Shown one piece after another: positions 7,437 through 16,042 of a stretch of 64,000 bases of DNA (position 1 is its first letter; each line of letters opens with the position of its first letter). The translations under genes and the position numbers were made by a program. The notes under the pieces are model-generated. The model was not told the origin of the DNA. It made no database searches and was given only the letters and a program-made list of their open reading frames with translations. The stretch comes from an uncultured Dehalococcoidia bacterium (lineage in GTDB: Bacteria > Chloroflexota > Dehalococcoidia > Lucifugimonadales > JAAXIE01), in contig OX638353.1 of NCBI GenBank assembly GCA_951813255.1, positions 2,601,501-2,665,500 of the forward strand. Direction: 5' to 3'.

Positions 7437-8720
7437 ATGGCAGATGTACGCACCCTTTCCAAGACAGACCGCAACCTGTGGAACTCAATCATCAGCGAGG
7501 CGATGGCCAACCTGAAGTACAACGCCTTTGCTCACAAGGCCTTGGAAGAGGGCCATCCTGAAGTGGCGCAGGTGTTCCAGGAGGTTGCGGGGGCTGAGAC
7601 TATTCATGGCATCAATCATCTGCGGGTTGCCGGAGATATCAAGTCCAGCGTCGAGAACCTGCGCGCGGTCATGGAAGGGGAGGCCAAGGAAGCAGCGATG
7701 CTTTACCCCCGCATGATCAAAGATGCCTTGGATGAGGGCCGGCTGGATGCGGCTGAGACGCTTACTATAGCCATGGACCGGGAGCAGCACCATTTGGAGG
7801 TCTTCAGCCGGGCGTTGGAGAAGCTGCAGATCAAGCAGACTAGGTTGAAGGCTGTTACGCGGTTCGCCGACGGTACAGAAGCGGAACCGGAGGAAGAGGA
7901 ATCTCAGGCACTCGACCCGGAGACGTTGCTCAGGTACGAAGGCCCGTATCATATTGAAGCCTACCCAGAAGACTCTCCTGCTTATACGTCTGCCGCCCGG
8001 GAGTTGGAGCGCGAACGCTGGCGTGTGGAGGCGTTTGGCCGCATACGCGAGGTGGTGTTCGGGGCGCAGGATGGGCTGCTCAGTACCGTAGCTCTTGTGA
8101 CGGCAGTGGCGGTTTCCGGGCTGGGGGGTACCACTGGAGTGCTGGTGGCCGGACTGGCGGCTGCCTTGGCTGGAATGGTATCCATGGCCAGCGGGGCTTA
8201 TCTGTCGTCCAAGGCTGAGCGGGACGTTCAGATGGCGGAAATCGCCAAGGAGGCCGAGGAGCTGGACGCCCATCCCGGAGAGGAATTAGCTGAGTTGGTC
8301 GTCATGTTCCAGAGAGAGGGCCTGTCGATGAGGGAGGCCCAAAACATGGCGGAACACATCGCCTCCGACCGTGATCTCTGGCTGCGCACGATGGTGGAAA
8401 AGGAACTCGGCTTGAGTGCCGAGGTCACGGCGAACCCGCTCAAGGATGCCATGGTGATGGGCGTGGCTTTCATAGTGGCGGCCATGGTGCCCATCTTCCC
8501 CTTCTTCTTCCTCGACGGGTACACAGCGATAGGCGTTTCGACCGGTAGCGCGCTGACAGGGCTCTTTGCCTTGGGCGTGGGCAAGGGACGTCTGGTACGC
8601 AAGGTACCCTTACTGCAGGGACTGGAGATACTGCTGGTGGGGGCGACGGCGGCAGCCATAGGGTACGGGCTAGGCCAAGGCGTGCCTTGGGTGTTTGGCA
8701 TCGATGTACCTGCTGGGTGA
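7437..8720 (+). CDS. Rubrerythrin-VIT1/CCC1 fusion, membrane-bound ferritin-like iron/manganese exporter
   Basis: 427 residues. Residues 1 to about 140 form a four-helix rubrerythrin/ferritin-like domain with di-iron ligands in helices such as ISEAMANLKYNAFA, EVAGAETIHG and MDREQHHLEVF. An acidic linker follows. Residues from about 205 to the end form a VIT1/CCC1 transporter with several membrane helices, including REVVFGAQDGLLSTVALVTA and ASGAYLSSKAE. This matches the MbfA type, which senses or oxidises iron in the cytoplasm and exports it. It stands alone between tRNA-Glu and a convergent nitroreductase. ATG with AGGAATAAG upstream. Confidence 0.88.
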   Translation: MADVRTLSKTDRNLWNSIISEAMANLKYNAFAHKALEEGHPEVAQVFQEVAGAETIHGINHLRVAGDIKSSVENLRAVMEGEAKEAAMLYPRMIKDALDEGRLDAAETLTIAMDREQHHLEVFSRALEKLQIKQTRLKAVTRFADGTEAEPEEEESQALDPETLLRYEGPYHIEAYPEDSPAYTSAARELERERWRVEAFGRIREVVFGAQDGLLSTVALVTAVAVSGLGGTTGVLVAGLAAALAGMVSMASGAYLSSKAERDVQMAEIAKEAEELDAHPGEELAELVVMFQREGLSMREAQNMAEHIASDRDLWLRTMVEKELGLSAEVTANPLKDAMVMGVAFIVAAMVPIFPFFFLDGYTAIGVSTGSALTGLFALGVGKGRLVRKVPLLQGLEILLVGATAAAIGYGLGQGVPWVFGIDVPAG

Positions 8721-8744
8721 GGCTAGTCTCCTAATGGTTGCGCG

Positions 8745-8785
8745 ATAAGAGCGACGTCCTGCGGTTATCAGGACGTCGCTCTTAT
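8745..8785. terminator. Bidirectional terminator with 17-bp perfect stem
   Basis: ATAAGAGCGACGTCCTG (8745-8761) pairs perfectly with its complement at 8769-8785 around a 7-nt loop. It lies between two converging genes (the iron exporter and the nitroreductase) and the arms end in an A/T-rich stretch on both sides. Confidence 0.85.
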
Positions 8786-8856
8786 TGATGGGGTGCTGGG
8801 TCTCTGTTCCGCCTCTCATTCGGAGAGGAGCGCGGAATCGAGGGCACTGGTGGCTG

Positions 8857-9468
8857 CTAGTCAAGCCACTTGACGAAGTTCTGTGCCGGGGTGCGCTGGG
8901 TGACGATGTCCTCGTCGGGCTCGCCCACGTAGAGCAGGGCTGCCAGGTCCCATTCTTCCTCCGCGCCGAGTGTCTCTTTCAACTTGGGGTGCCGGGTGGC
9001 CCCGCCTGTCTCCCAAGTGACCGTCAACCCTTCGGCTGCGCCGGTGAGGGAGACGTTGTAGGTGGCGCAGATGGTGGAGGCGTAGTTTTCCTTGGTGGCC
9101 TCGTCGCTCTGGCCGGGCGTGCTGTAGACATAGATGATGACCGGCGGAGCCATGACGGCCTGCCTCGTGGACTCGGCCCGTTGCGGGTTGTCGAAACGCC
9201 CCATCTGGTGCTGGTAGGCAAGCTCGGCTACGGCTTCCCTGGCCTTGGTGTCCTTCTCGATGACGAAGAAGCGCCATGGCTCGGTCAGACGGTGGTTGGG
9301 CGCCCAGACTGCGGTTTCCAGCATGCGCTCCATGGTCTCTCTGGGTATGGGGTTGTCCTTGTACTTCCATGCGGAGCGCCTACGGTAGATGGCCTCGTAG
9401 ACGTTCATCCCGGCTGCGGGAGCAACGGTTGAGTCGCTCTTTACCTTGGTGATCTCTTCGCTAGCCAT
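8857..9468 (-). CDS. Nitroreductase family protein
   Basis: 203 residues, FMN-dependent nitroreductase fold. The opening MNVYEAIYRRRSAWKYKD and the block ETAVWAPNHRLTEPWRFFVIE are the classic FMN-binding N-terminal motifs. The C-terminal WDLAALLYVGEPDE is also typical. The ATG at 9466-9468 with AAAGGGG upstream is chosen; the open frame continues further but into non-homologous sequence. Substrate unknown (nitro compounds, quinones or an unsaturated metabolite). The gene may be co-transcribed with the upstream ABC ATPase, which ends 28 bp before it. Confidence 0.9.
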   Translation of the reverse strand: MASEEITKVKSDSTVAPAAGMNVYEAIYRRRSAWKYKDNPIPRETMERMLETAVWAPNHRLTEPWRFFVIEKDTKAREAVAELAYQHQMGRFDNPQRAESTRQAVMAPPVIIYVYSTPGQSDEATKENYASTICATYNVSLTGAAEGLTVTWETGGATRHPKLKETLGAEEEWDLAALLYVGEPDEDIVTQRTPAQNFVKWLD

Positions 9469-9496
9469 GAAAGCCCCTTTCCTGTCGGGACGGGTC

Positions 9497-10597
9497 TTAG
9501 TCTGCGCCGTCCTCTTCGAAACATACCGGTGGGGAAGGCAAGTGGACAGATATCCCGGTCCGCTCACCGACTTCGTAGTATACCTCATGGTGCTGTAGTG
9601 AATGCAAGCGCGTGCCGGAAGGTAAGGCTAATGTATAGAGATAGTCTATACCCCTGAAGGCCCTTTCCTCCACCACACATTCCCCTATTTCGGTCAGCGG
9701 TCTGAGGGACACCTGGTCGGGGCGGACCATCAAGCGCACGTGAGAGCCTACCGGAAAGGAACTCTCGCCTGGCAATGGGCCGAGTTCAGTGGAGAAACCG
9801 CCGCCTCTGACGATGGCTGGGAGAAAACCGGCTACTCCCAAGAAGGATGCTACAAAGGGTGACGCAGGTCGGTGGAATACCTCCTGCGGAGTGCCCACCT
9901 GCTCGAGATGCCCAGCGCGCATGACAGCTACCTGATCCCCCATGTAGAGGGCCTGCTCCTGGTCGTGGGTGACGTGTATCGTGGTCATGCCGAACCGGTT
10001 GACGATGCCCTTCACCTCACGGCGCAGCTCCTCGCTCAGCTTGGTATCCAGGTTGCTGAAGGGCTCGTCCATGAAGAGTGCAACAGGACGAGGGGCTAGG
10101 GAACGCACCAAGGCGACACGCTGCTGCTCACCGCCGGAGAGTTCGTGGGGCCGCCGTTGGGCCAAGGGTTCGAGATGAACGACTTCGAGCAACTCGCGCA
10201 CGCGGGCCAAGCGGTCCGATTTGGCCCAGCCCATGAGGCCGAATTCAACGTTCTGGGCTACGGTCATGTGGGGGAAGAGGGCGTAGTCCTGGAAGACCAT
10301 GCCCACCTGCCGAATCTCGGGAGGCACCCAAGCACCCGAGCCACTGACGACCTGGCCGGCAAGTTCCACTTCTCCTTGGTCGGGTATCTCGAAACCAGCA
10401 AGGAGGCGGAGGAGAGTGGTCTTGCCGCAGCCGCTGGGTCCGACGATGGACAGGACCAAACCGGGTTCCAAGGTCAGGCTGATGTCGTGGACGGCCTTCA
10501 CAGTGCCGAAGGACTTGTATAGCCCACGGCAGGCGACGCGCGCTGACCCGGTTGCCGCGCTATCAGGTGCGGTTGTGGACACTGGAGTTGATGCCAT
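9497..10597 (-). CDS. ABC transporter ATP-binding protein, Fe3+/spermidine (FbpC/PotA) type
   Basis: 366 residues. Walker A is GPSGCGKT, the Q-loop lies in VGMVFQDYALFPHMT, the signature LSGGEQQRVAL, Walker B ALFMDEPFSNLD and the H-loop THDQEQAL. The C-terminal third is a TOBE-type regulatory domain. FPHMTVAQNVEFGL and LDTKLSEELRREVK are typical of the ferric-iron/polyamine/thiosulfate importer group. The ATG at 10595-10597 is preferred. No permease or binding protein is adjacent; an Fe-type permease lies far away at 52652-54268 and could be its partner. Confidence 0.9.
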   Translation of the reverse strand: MASTPVSTTAPDSAATGSARVACRGLYKSFGTVKAVHDISLTLEPGLVLSIVGPSGCGKTTLLRLLAGFEIPDQGEVELAGQVVSGSGAWVPPEIRQVGMVFQDYALFPHMTVAQNVEFGLMGWAKSDRLARVRELLEVVHLEPLAQRRPHELSGGEQQRVALVRSLAPRPVALFMDEPFSNLDTKLSEELRREVKGIVNRFGMTTIHVTHDQEQALYMGDQVAVMRAGHLEQVGTPQEVFHRPASPFVASFLGVAGFLPAIVRGGGFSTELGPLPGESSFPVGSHVRLMVRPDQVSLRPLTEIGECVVEERAFRGIDYLYTLALPSGTRLHSLQHHEVYYEVGERTGISVHLPSPPVCFEEDGAD

Positions 10598-10619
10598 TGA
10601 TCGGAGAGAGGGGAAGTTC

Positions 10620-11522
10620 TTAAGTGACCGAGGGAAGCCAGCCCTGCAGGGCCTCAACCAAGCCGGAGGGATTGTCTCCTGCAACGAGATGGCCAGCATT
10701 GGGCACGGTGATGGCTTGGCTGCCGGGGATGGTCTGGAGCATGCGCTCCATGGTGTCTTCGCCAAACACGTCGCTATCACTGCCACGCACAATGAAGGTG
10801 GGGCAGGCAATCTTCTGGATGCACTCCCAGAGCCTGTCGGGCTCCCATCCGGGAGGGGTGCCGCCGGGGGTACGCAGCAGCTTGTCGTATTTCCAAGTCC
10901 ACTTGCCATCGGGCTTCTGGCGGATGGTGTGTTTCAGGGCCCCTGCGACCTGCTCGCGTGGCCTGCCGGTGTATTCCATAACCCTGTCGGTGAACTCTTC
11001 GTAGGTGTCCAGGAGGTCGGGCAACTGTTTAAATTGGTCCATGCGGGATATGCCAGCGGATATGGCACGGGGGCCGGAGTCCACTATGACGAGGGCCTTC
11101 ACTTTTTCAGGGTGCTGGGAGGTGTAGACGTAGCAGGTGCGCCCTCCCATGGAGTGGCCCACCAGGATGATCTGCTCCAAGCCGAGGGCATCGACGAAAC
11201 CTCCCAAGTCCCGGACGTAGGCGTCGACGGTGTACTCGCCTTGGGAGGCCCAGTCGCTATCGCCGTGGCCACGGGCATCGAGGGCCATGCAGTGGTAGTC
11301 GCCGCAGAGGGCGAGGGAGATGAAGTCCCAGCTGTGGGCCTGTTGAGAGTTGCCGTGCAGGAAAACCAAGGGCTGGCGTCCTTCCGTCCCCCAGTCGAGG
11401 TAGTGGAAGTTCATCCCATGGACGGTGACCTGTTTGTCCTGGGGCTCCACCTCACGCTGGAACGGGACTCCCATGCGCCTCGCTGCCTCGAAGAGAGACA
11501 ACCCCTGGGCCTGTGTCGCCAT
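10620..11522 (-). CDS. Alpha/beta-fold hydrolase
   Basis: 300 residues, alpha/beta-hydrolase fold. The oxyanion-hole motif is VFLHGNSQQAHSW, the nucleophile elbow GHSMGG, the acid probably in IVRGSDSDVF and the catalytic His in PNAGHLVAGDNP. Substrate is unknown; esterases, C-C hydrolases and haloalkane dehalogenase-like enzymes share this pattern. The ATG at 11520-11522 has GGAGG 7-11 nt upstream, so the longer frame is rejected. It ends 22 bp before the ABC ATPase on the same strand. Confidence 0.88.
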   Translation of the reverse strand: MATQAQGLSLFEAARRMGVPFQREVEPQDKQVTVHGMNFHYLDWGTEGRQPLVFLHGNSQQAHSWDFISLALCGDYHCMALDARGHGDSDWASQGEYTVDAYVRDLGGFVDALGLEQIILVGHSMGGRTCYVYTSQHPEKVKALVIVDSGPRAISAGISRMDQFKQLPDLLDTYEEFTDRVMEYTGRPREQVAGALKHTIRQKPDGKWTWKYDKLLRTPGGTPPGWEPDRLWECIQKIACPTFIVRGSDSDVFGEDTMERMLQTIPGSQAITVPNAGHLVAGDNPSGLVEALQGWLPSVT

Positions 11523-11680
11523 GCTCCAGCCTCCTGACAGATACTCCTTTTGTATCATAAACCGACTGTCAAGCTGACGGTTTCTGTCGCCTTTTCTTGG
11601 GTATTCCGGTGCAGTTTGGTTTGACGCGGCTATTTGCCGCCCGTAGAATGTCGCGGGCCAAACTAGCCCTTGGAGGGTTT

Positions 11681-12178
11681 GTGGTGCCAGGAAAGATCCC
11701 AAGACAGCGCGTGGAGAGGCTGGTGTCCGCAGGAGGCATCCTCTACCGCGTGGACGAAGACAAACAGATCGAAACAATCCTTTGCGGGCGTAACGAGCCG
11801 ACCCGCTGGAGCTTACCCAAGGGTACCCCGGATACGGGTGAGAGCTTGGAGGAGACGGCCCTGCGCGAGGTGCGGGAGGAGACGGGGCTGCATCCGGTTA
11901 TTGAAGCACCTCTGGGTAACATCAACTACTGGTTCCTCAGCCCCGACAAGCGGACACGTTTCAACAAGACCGTTCATTTCTATCTGATGTTACCCACCGG
12001 CGGGTGCACCGACGAGCACGACCCCGAGTTCGATGAGGTACGCTGGTTTCCCGCTGACGTGGGCATCAGGACGCTTGCCTATGCCAGCGAGGCCAAGCTG
12101 CTGGAAAAGGCTGTGTCGATGATACGCGACAGGGTTGCGCCAGACTGGCCGGCCCAAGAGAAGACTGGAAGGCGCTAG
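11681..12178 (+). CDS. NUDIX hydrolase
   Basis: About 165 residues; cleaves nucleoside-diphosphate-linked substrates. A complete Nudix box, G-x5-E-x7-REVREETGL, begins at GTPDTGESLEE. The start is taken as GTG at 11681 or 11684, with GGAGG at 11672-11676; an ATG at 11648 and a TTG at 11597 are in-frame alternatives. One base separates the stop from the TTG start of the acetyltransferase gene, so the pair is coupled. The substrate cannot be predicted; the short Ap4A-type or MutT-type groups are candidates. Confidence 0.88.
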   Translation: MVPGKIPRQRVERLVSAGGILYRVDEDKQIETILCGRNEPTRWSLPKGTPDTGESLEETALREVREETGLHPVIEAPLGNINYWFLSPDKRTRFNKTVHFYLMLPTGGCTDEHDPEFDEVRWFPADVGIRTLAYASEAKLLEKAVSMIRDRVAPDWPAQEKTGRR

Positions 12179-12179
12179 C

Positions 12180-12731
12180 TTGGAGCTCAAGGGAACTCTG
12201 GTCCTCCTTCGTTCCAAGCGGTTGGAGGATGCTGAGGCGGACTACAAGTGGCGGACCGATCCCGAGGTGGCCGCCCTTGACGCTACTTTACCTCTGACCA
12301 TGAGCTTCCAGAGCTACCTCCGCATCTTTCGCGAACAGCTTGCCCGGCCCACTCCGGGCTCGGACCATTTTGGCATAGAGGCCTTGGACGGGACGTACAT
12401 CGGCAATTGCATGTACTACGATCTGGACTCGGTCAACAAGCAGGCTGAGTTGGGCATTGTCATCGGCGACAGGGACTATTGGAGTCACGGGTACGGCTAC
12501 GACTCGGTGACTTTACTCCTGGACCACATGTTCATTGCTGGCGCACTGCAGCGCGTCTACCTGCATACCTTGGAGTGGAACGAGCGCGCGCAAAAGTGCT
12601 TCGGCAAGTGTGGCTTCGTACCAGTGAAGACGGTCCGGCGCACGGGCTATGTCTTCCTCCAGATGGAGATCCATCGAGCGGACTGGGAGCAGCTTTACGA
12701 GGAGCGGCGCGAAGGCTCTGGGACGCCTTAG
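12180..12731 (+). CDS. GNAT family N-acetyltransferase (RimJ/RimL-like)
   Basis: About 183 residues, GNAT fold of the RimJ/RimL group. It starts with a beta strand (ELKGTLVLLRSKRLEDAEADYKW), has IEALDGTYIGNCMYYDLD and the acetyl-CoA loop region ELGIVIGDRDYWSHGYGYDS, and ends with TLEWNERAQKCFGKCGFV, all family hallmarks. The TTG at 12180-12182 is preferred because a GGAAGG site lies just upstream and homology begins there. Acceptor unknown. Coupled to the NUDIX gene. Confidence 0.85.
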   Translation: MELKGTLVLLRSKRLEDAEADYKWRTDPEVAALDATLPLTMSFQSYLRIFREQLARPTPGSDHFGIEALDGTYIGNCMYYDLDSVNKQAELGIVIGDRDYWSHGYGYDSVTLLLDHMFIAGALQRVYLHTLEWNERAQKCFGKCGFVPVKTVRRTGYVFLQMEIHRADWEQLYEERREGSGTP

Positions 12732-12797
12732 GACAGCAGCCACTTTCCCTAGGGCAGCAATCCCAAGTGCTCCCGCGGCTCCCAATAGGCTTCGTTC

Positions 12798-12826
12798 TTG
12801 ACACCTTATTTGTGCTCGGCTAAGTT
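12798..12826 (+). promoter_or_regulatory. Candidate sigma70-type promoter for the Rieske oxygenase gene
   Basis: TTGACA at 12798-12803, a 17-bp spacer, then TAAGTT at 12821-12826. The -35 box is perfect and the -10 box matches three or four positions. It lies about 120 bp upstream of the ATG at 12945. Confidence 0.5.
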
Positions 12827-12944
12827 GCTTCACAACGGTTGTGGCACAACGATAGCTATGCTGCCTATCTGGGCCCTGAGCTGATCAGAGGGTTGGCTTC
12901 GGACAAGCCCTTGGCTTCTTACCACACTGCAAGGAGCTTCACCG

Positions 12945-14252
12945 ATGGTTACCAGAGATGAGAACGAACTGTTGACTCGCGCGGGCCCGGGCACTGCCAT
13001 GGGCGACCTGATACGGCAGTACTGGATTCCGGTGGTGACTTCGGACGAAGTGACGGCAGGAGACCGCACCAAGCGAGTGCGGTTGATGGGTGAAGACTTG
13101 GTGGTGTTCCGGACGAAGAGCGGACAGCCTGGGCTGATGGCGGAGCACTGCACGCACCGGCAGGCTTCGCTGTATTTCGGCCGCATCGAGGACTCATGCC
13201 TGCGCTGTCCCTACCATGGCTGGGCCTATGCGCTGGACGGGCAGTGCATCGACATGCCCAACCAGGTTGCTGGCAGCCAGTTCGAGGACAAGGTGCGCCA
13301 TCCCGCGTATCCGTGTCGCGAGTCGGGGGGCGTCATCTGGGCTTACATGGGAGCGGAGGCTGAGCCTCCTGAGATGCCGGACTTGGAGTGGTGCTTGGTG
13401 CCTGCCGACCACCTGCTGGTCAGCAAGTTCTTCGTCGAGTGCAACTGGCTGCAGGCGATGGAGGGCGGCATCGACCCGGCGCATGTCTCGTTCCTGCATG
13501 CTCCCTTGGATACGACCAGTGAGTCCCAGCTGCGGGAGCTGGACAAGGCCGAGGCTGGGTTCGGGCTCACCATGACCATGGAGAAGGCGCCCCTGCTGGA
13601 CACCTTGGACACCGACTACGGCGTGCTCATCGCTGCAGGGCGCCGGGCGGGCAATGGCAACCGCTACTGGCGCATCACCCAGTTTCACATGCCCTTCCAC
13701 ACCATGCCGCCCATTGAGGTGCAGTATGACCCCGTCTACCAAGCACACATCTGGGTGCCCTCAGACGATCACAACATGATCAACTGGTGCATCACCTGGA
13801 GCGCCACCCGCCCCATAACCGAGTCTGAGCGCACGGCCATGGTCAACGGCTTGGGGATCCATATCCTGGACTATGAGCCACCCACCAACCAAGCCTACGG
13901 CGACATCCGCCTGCGGTCGAACTACGGCAATGATTACCACATGGACTGGGAGGCCCACCGCACGAGGGCCTTCTTCGGAGTGGCTGGTGTGGGGGCGCAG
14001 GACAGGGCAATACAGGAGACGCAGGGCAAGATATACGACCGCACACAGGAGACGCTGGGCACTGCCGATATCGGCTTGGTACGGGTGCGCCGGCAGTTGG
14101 TCAATGCTGCTCTAGCGTTGCGCGAGGGGACGCCCGCACCTGGGCTTGATCCTGCCAGCTATCGTATACGGCCTGCGTCAGTGATGGTGCCGCATGAGGC
14201 GTCATGGTCTGATGCTGCGCGGGATGATCTGGTGGCGGAGGTTACCAGCTAA
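12945..14252 (+). CDS. Rieske [2Fe-2S] non-haem iron oxygenase, phthalate-dioxygenase type
   Basis: 435 residues, oxygenase component of the phthalate/vanillate-demethylase-like Rieske family; hydroxylates or O-demethylates aromatic or other ring compounds. The Rieske cluster ligands are Cys69, His71, Cys88 and His91 (CTH...CPYHGW). The mononuclear iron site is N167 with D177, H180 and H185 in GGIDPAHVSFLHA. No ferredoxin or reductase partner is adjacent, so electrons must come from a protein encoded elsewhere. AAGGAGC precedes the ATG. It suggests use of aromatic or recalcitrant organics; the real substrate is unknown. Confidence 0.92.
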   Translation: MVTRDENELLTRAGPGTAMGDLIRQYWIPVVTSDEVTAGDRTKRVRLMGEDLVVFRTKSGQPGLMAEHCTHRQASLYFGRIEDSCLRCPYHGWAYALDGQCIDMPNQVAGSQFEDKVRHPAYPCRESGGVIWAYMGAEAEPPEMPDLEWCLVPADHLLVSKFFVECNWLQAMEGGIDPAHVSFLHAPLDTTSESQLRELDKAEAGFGLTMTMEKAPLLDTLDTDYGVLIAAGRRAGNGNRYWRITQFHMPFHTMPPIEVQYDPVYQAHIWVPSDDHNMINWCITWSATRPITESERTAMVNGLGIHILDYEPPTNQAYGDIRLRSNYGNDYHMDWEAHRTRAFFGVAGVGAQDRAIQETQGKIYDRTQETLGTADIGLVRVRRQLVNAALALREGTPAPGLDPASYRIRPASVMVPHEASWSDAARDDLVAEVTS

Positions 14253-14276
14253 CCCACTTGGGAAGGCTTTGGGGAG

Positions 14277-14705
14277 CTAACCTTCCAAGACTGGGTCGCC
14301 CAACATGACTAGGGAATTTCGGTACTCGGTTGATGCCACCACTCTGGAAAAACGGGCATCGGCCGTTACCAGGGTTCCTTGGATACGGCGTGCGAGGGCG
14401 AGGTAAACGCAGTCGTATACTGGGTGACCCAAGGTCAAAGCGAGACCAACTGTAGTGGGTAAGGCTGGCCAATTGTCGTCCCAGTGTATCGGGAAATCGA
14501 GCAGATGCTGTGACAGCAAAATGGCCTCGTCGTGTTCTATTCCTCTTCGGCGCCCCTTGACCCACAACGCATTACTGATCTCGTAGAGCATGAGGCGTGG
14601 GGCATGCAGTTCGTGTCGCCCGTCCAGCAAGCCATCCGCAGCTGCTGAGTCTACCTCGGTAACCATCCATTTGACAGCTACGCTGGCGTCTACGACCAGT
14701 CGCAC
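14277..14705 (-). CDS. vapC: PIN-domain toxin (VapC family)
   Basis: 142 residues, PIN-type ribonuclease. It begins MRLVVDASVAVKW with the first acidic ligand, has a conserved Glu in RLMLYEISNALW, and a C-terminal YDCVYLALARR...LVTADARF block with the remaining acidic residues. The GTG start lies inside the end of the antitoxin gene (16-bp overlap), the standard arrangement for a type II module. It most likely cleaves tRNA or rRNA when freed from its antitoxin. Confidence 0.9.
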   Translation of the reverse strand: MRLVVDASVAVKWMVTEVDSAAADGLLDGRHELHAPRLMLYEISNALWVKGRRRGIEHDEAILLSQHLLDFPIHWDDNWPALPTTVGLALTLGHPVYDCVYLALARRIQGTLVTADARFSRVVASTEYRNSLVMLGDPVLEG

Positions 14706-14983
14706 GAGCCATCTCTATGCCCATGGTCCCGATCTTGCCGGATGATGACCTCGGCGGGCGGAGATGGGCGATGGCCCTTGGTCTTCGCTCTCAGCTTGCG
14801 CGCTAGTGTCTGGAACTCTGCTTGTCTTTCCGCCATGTTGATGTCGTGACCTACGGCTTCTTCCAAGATGTGCCGTATCTCATCTTCTAAGGAGCGATTG
14901 TTGGCGGAGGCCCGCTTCTCCAACCTCTCCACGACTTCTTCGGAAAGACCTTTGACCTCTATGCCGGTCACGATACACCTCAT
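14690..14983 (-). CDS. vapB: FitA/VapB-type antitoxin (ribbon-helix-helix)
   Basis: Up to 97 residues. The N-terminal half, VKGLSEEVVERLEKRA then NNRSLEDEIRHILEEAV, is the ribbon-helix-helix pattern of FitA-like antitoxins; the C-terminal half is basic and would wrap around the toxin. A GTG at 14969-14971, 7 nt after GAGG, is an alternative start and gives a more usual N-terminus. Expected to repress its own operon. Confidence 0.85.
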   Translation of the reverse strand: MRCIVTGIEVKGLSEEVVERLEKRASANNRSLEDEIRHILEEAVGHDINMAERQAEFQTLARKLRAKTKGHRPSPPAEVIIRQDRDHGHRDGSCDWS

Positions 14984-15060
14984 CCAACTGATGAGAAAGC
15001 CAATTATAGGCCTGAAATAGATTGCCGACGAGCGGGATAAGACCTACTGATGGAAGAATC

Positions 15061-15975
15061 CTAGGCCGAAGACACCGGCACTGGCGCGGGGTTGTACAGC
15101 TCGACTCCGATGGTGGCGGGGAAGACGTTGATGATTTCTTCCACTGTCCAGCGACCATTCTTGTGGATGGTCTTCACCGGCTCCGGCTCGTTGAGCAGGG
15201 CTACCAGACCCTCTGTCACGTTGAAGATGCGACCGTTGACGTGAGCCGACTCGTCGGAGGCGAGCCATGTCACGAAGGGGGCGACATCTTCCGCAACGCC
15301 GCGCAGGCTCCCCCCGGGGGCGATGCCACGGGACGCGCGAAGCTGGCGGGCCTCGTCGGGTACCTCGCCGATCATACGGGTGGATGCGCTGGGAGAAATG
15401 GAGTTGACGGTGGCTCCGTAGCGACCGAGGTCACGGGCAGCGACGCGGGTGAGACCAGCGATGCCGTCTTTGGCTGCGCCGTAGTTGGCTTGGCCGGAAT
15501 TGCCGTAGAGGCCGGAGGTGGAACTGAAGGTGATGAACCGGCCGGAGCGCTGTTGGCGGAAGAGTATGGAGGCGTACTTCATAAGGGTGAAGGTGCCCTT
15601 GAGGTGAACGGCGATGACGTCGTCCCACTCCTGCTCGCCTAGGTTGAAGAGCATGCGGTCTCGCAGGATGCCGTGGCAGGTGACCACGATATCGAGTTTG
15701 CCGAAGTTGTCGATGGCCATCTGCACGATCCGCTCGCCAGCCTCCATGGTGGCTACCGATTCGTAGCAGGCGAGTGCCTCTCCACCAGCCTCCTTGATGA
15801 GGTTCACCGTCTGGTCGGCTTGGGCTACGTCCTGTCCGCTGCCGTCCACGTTCACACCGGGGTCGACCACTATCACATTGGCGCCCTCGGCTGCCATTAG
15901 GCGGGCCACTCCTTGGCCGATGCCCCTGCCGGAGCCGGTTACGATAGCGGTTTTGCCTTGCAAAAGGTTTGCCAT
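15061..15975 (-). CDS. SDR family oxidoreductase, HSD17B4-like (paralog 2)
   Basis: 304 residues. The NAD(P) motif is TGSGRGIG (residues 13-20), with an NVDGSG insertion after VVDPGV as in the multifunctional-enzyme-type 3-hydroxyacyl-CoA dehydrogenases. The catalytic residues are Ser in FSSTSG, Tyr165 and Lys169 (YGAAK). A C-terminal extension of about 45 residues (ending YNPAPVPV) is shared with the next gene upstream. Last gene of the operon 18019-15061 with two hot-dog dehydratase-like genes, which suggests hydration and oxidation of an acyl-CoA-like compound. Substrate unknown. Confidence 0.9.
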   Translation of the reverse strand: MANLLQGKTAIVTGSGRGIGQGVARLMAAEGANVIVVDPGVNVDGSGQDVAQADQTVNLIKEAGGEALACYESVATMEAGERIVQMAIDNFGKLDIVVTCHGILRDRMLFNLGEQEWDDVIAVHLKGTFTLMKYASILFRQQRSGRFITFSSTSGLYGNSGQANYGAAKDGIAGLTRVAARDLGRYGATVNSISPSASTRMIGEVPDEARQLRASRGIAPGGSLRGVAEDVAPFVTWLASDESAHVNGRIFNVTEGLVALLNEPEPVKTIHKNGRWTVEEIINVFPATIGVELYNPAPVPVSSA

Positions 15976-16042
15976 ATCAGTTCAGTCCTCAGTTGTCATG
16001 TATATGTTGGGGTCAGGAAATGCCTTGCCCTACTACTTCGGA

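Noticed and set aside
10299..11537. 412-residue plus-strand frame
   Set aside because: Antisense to the ABC ATPase and alpha/beta hydrolase genes, both with full motif sets.
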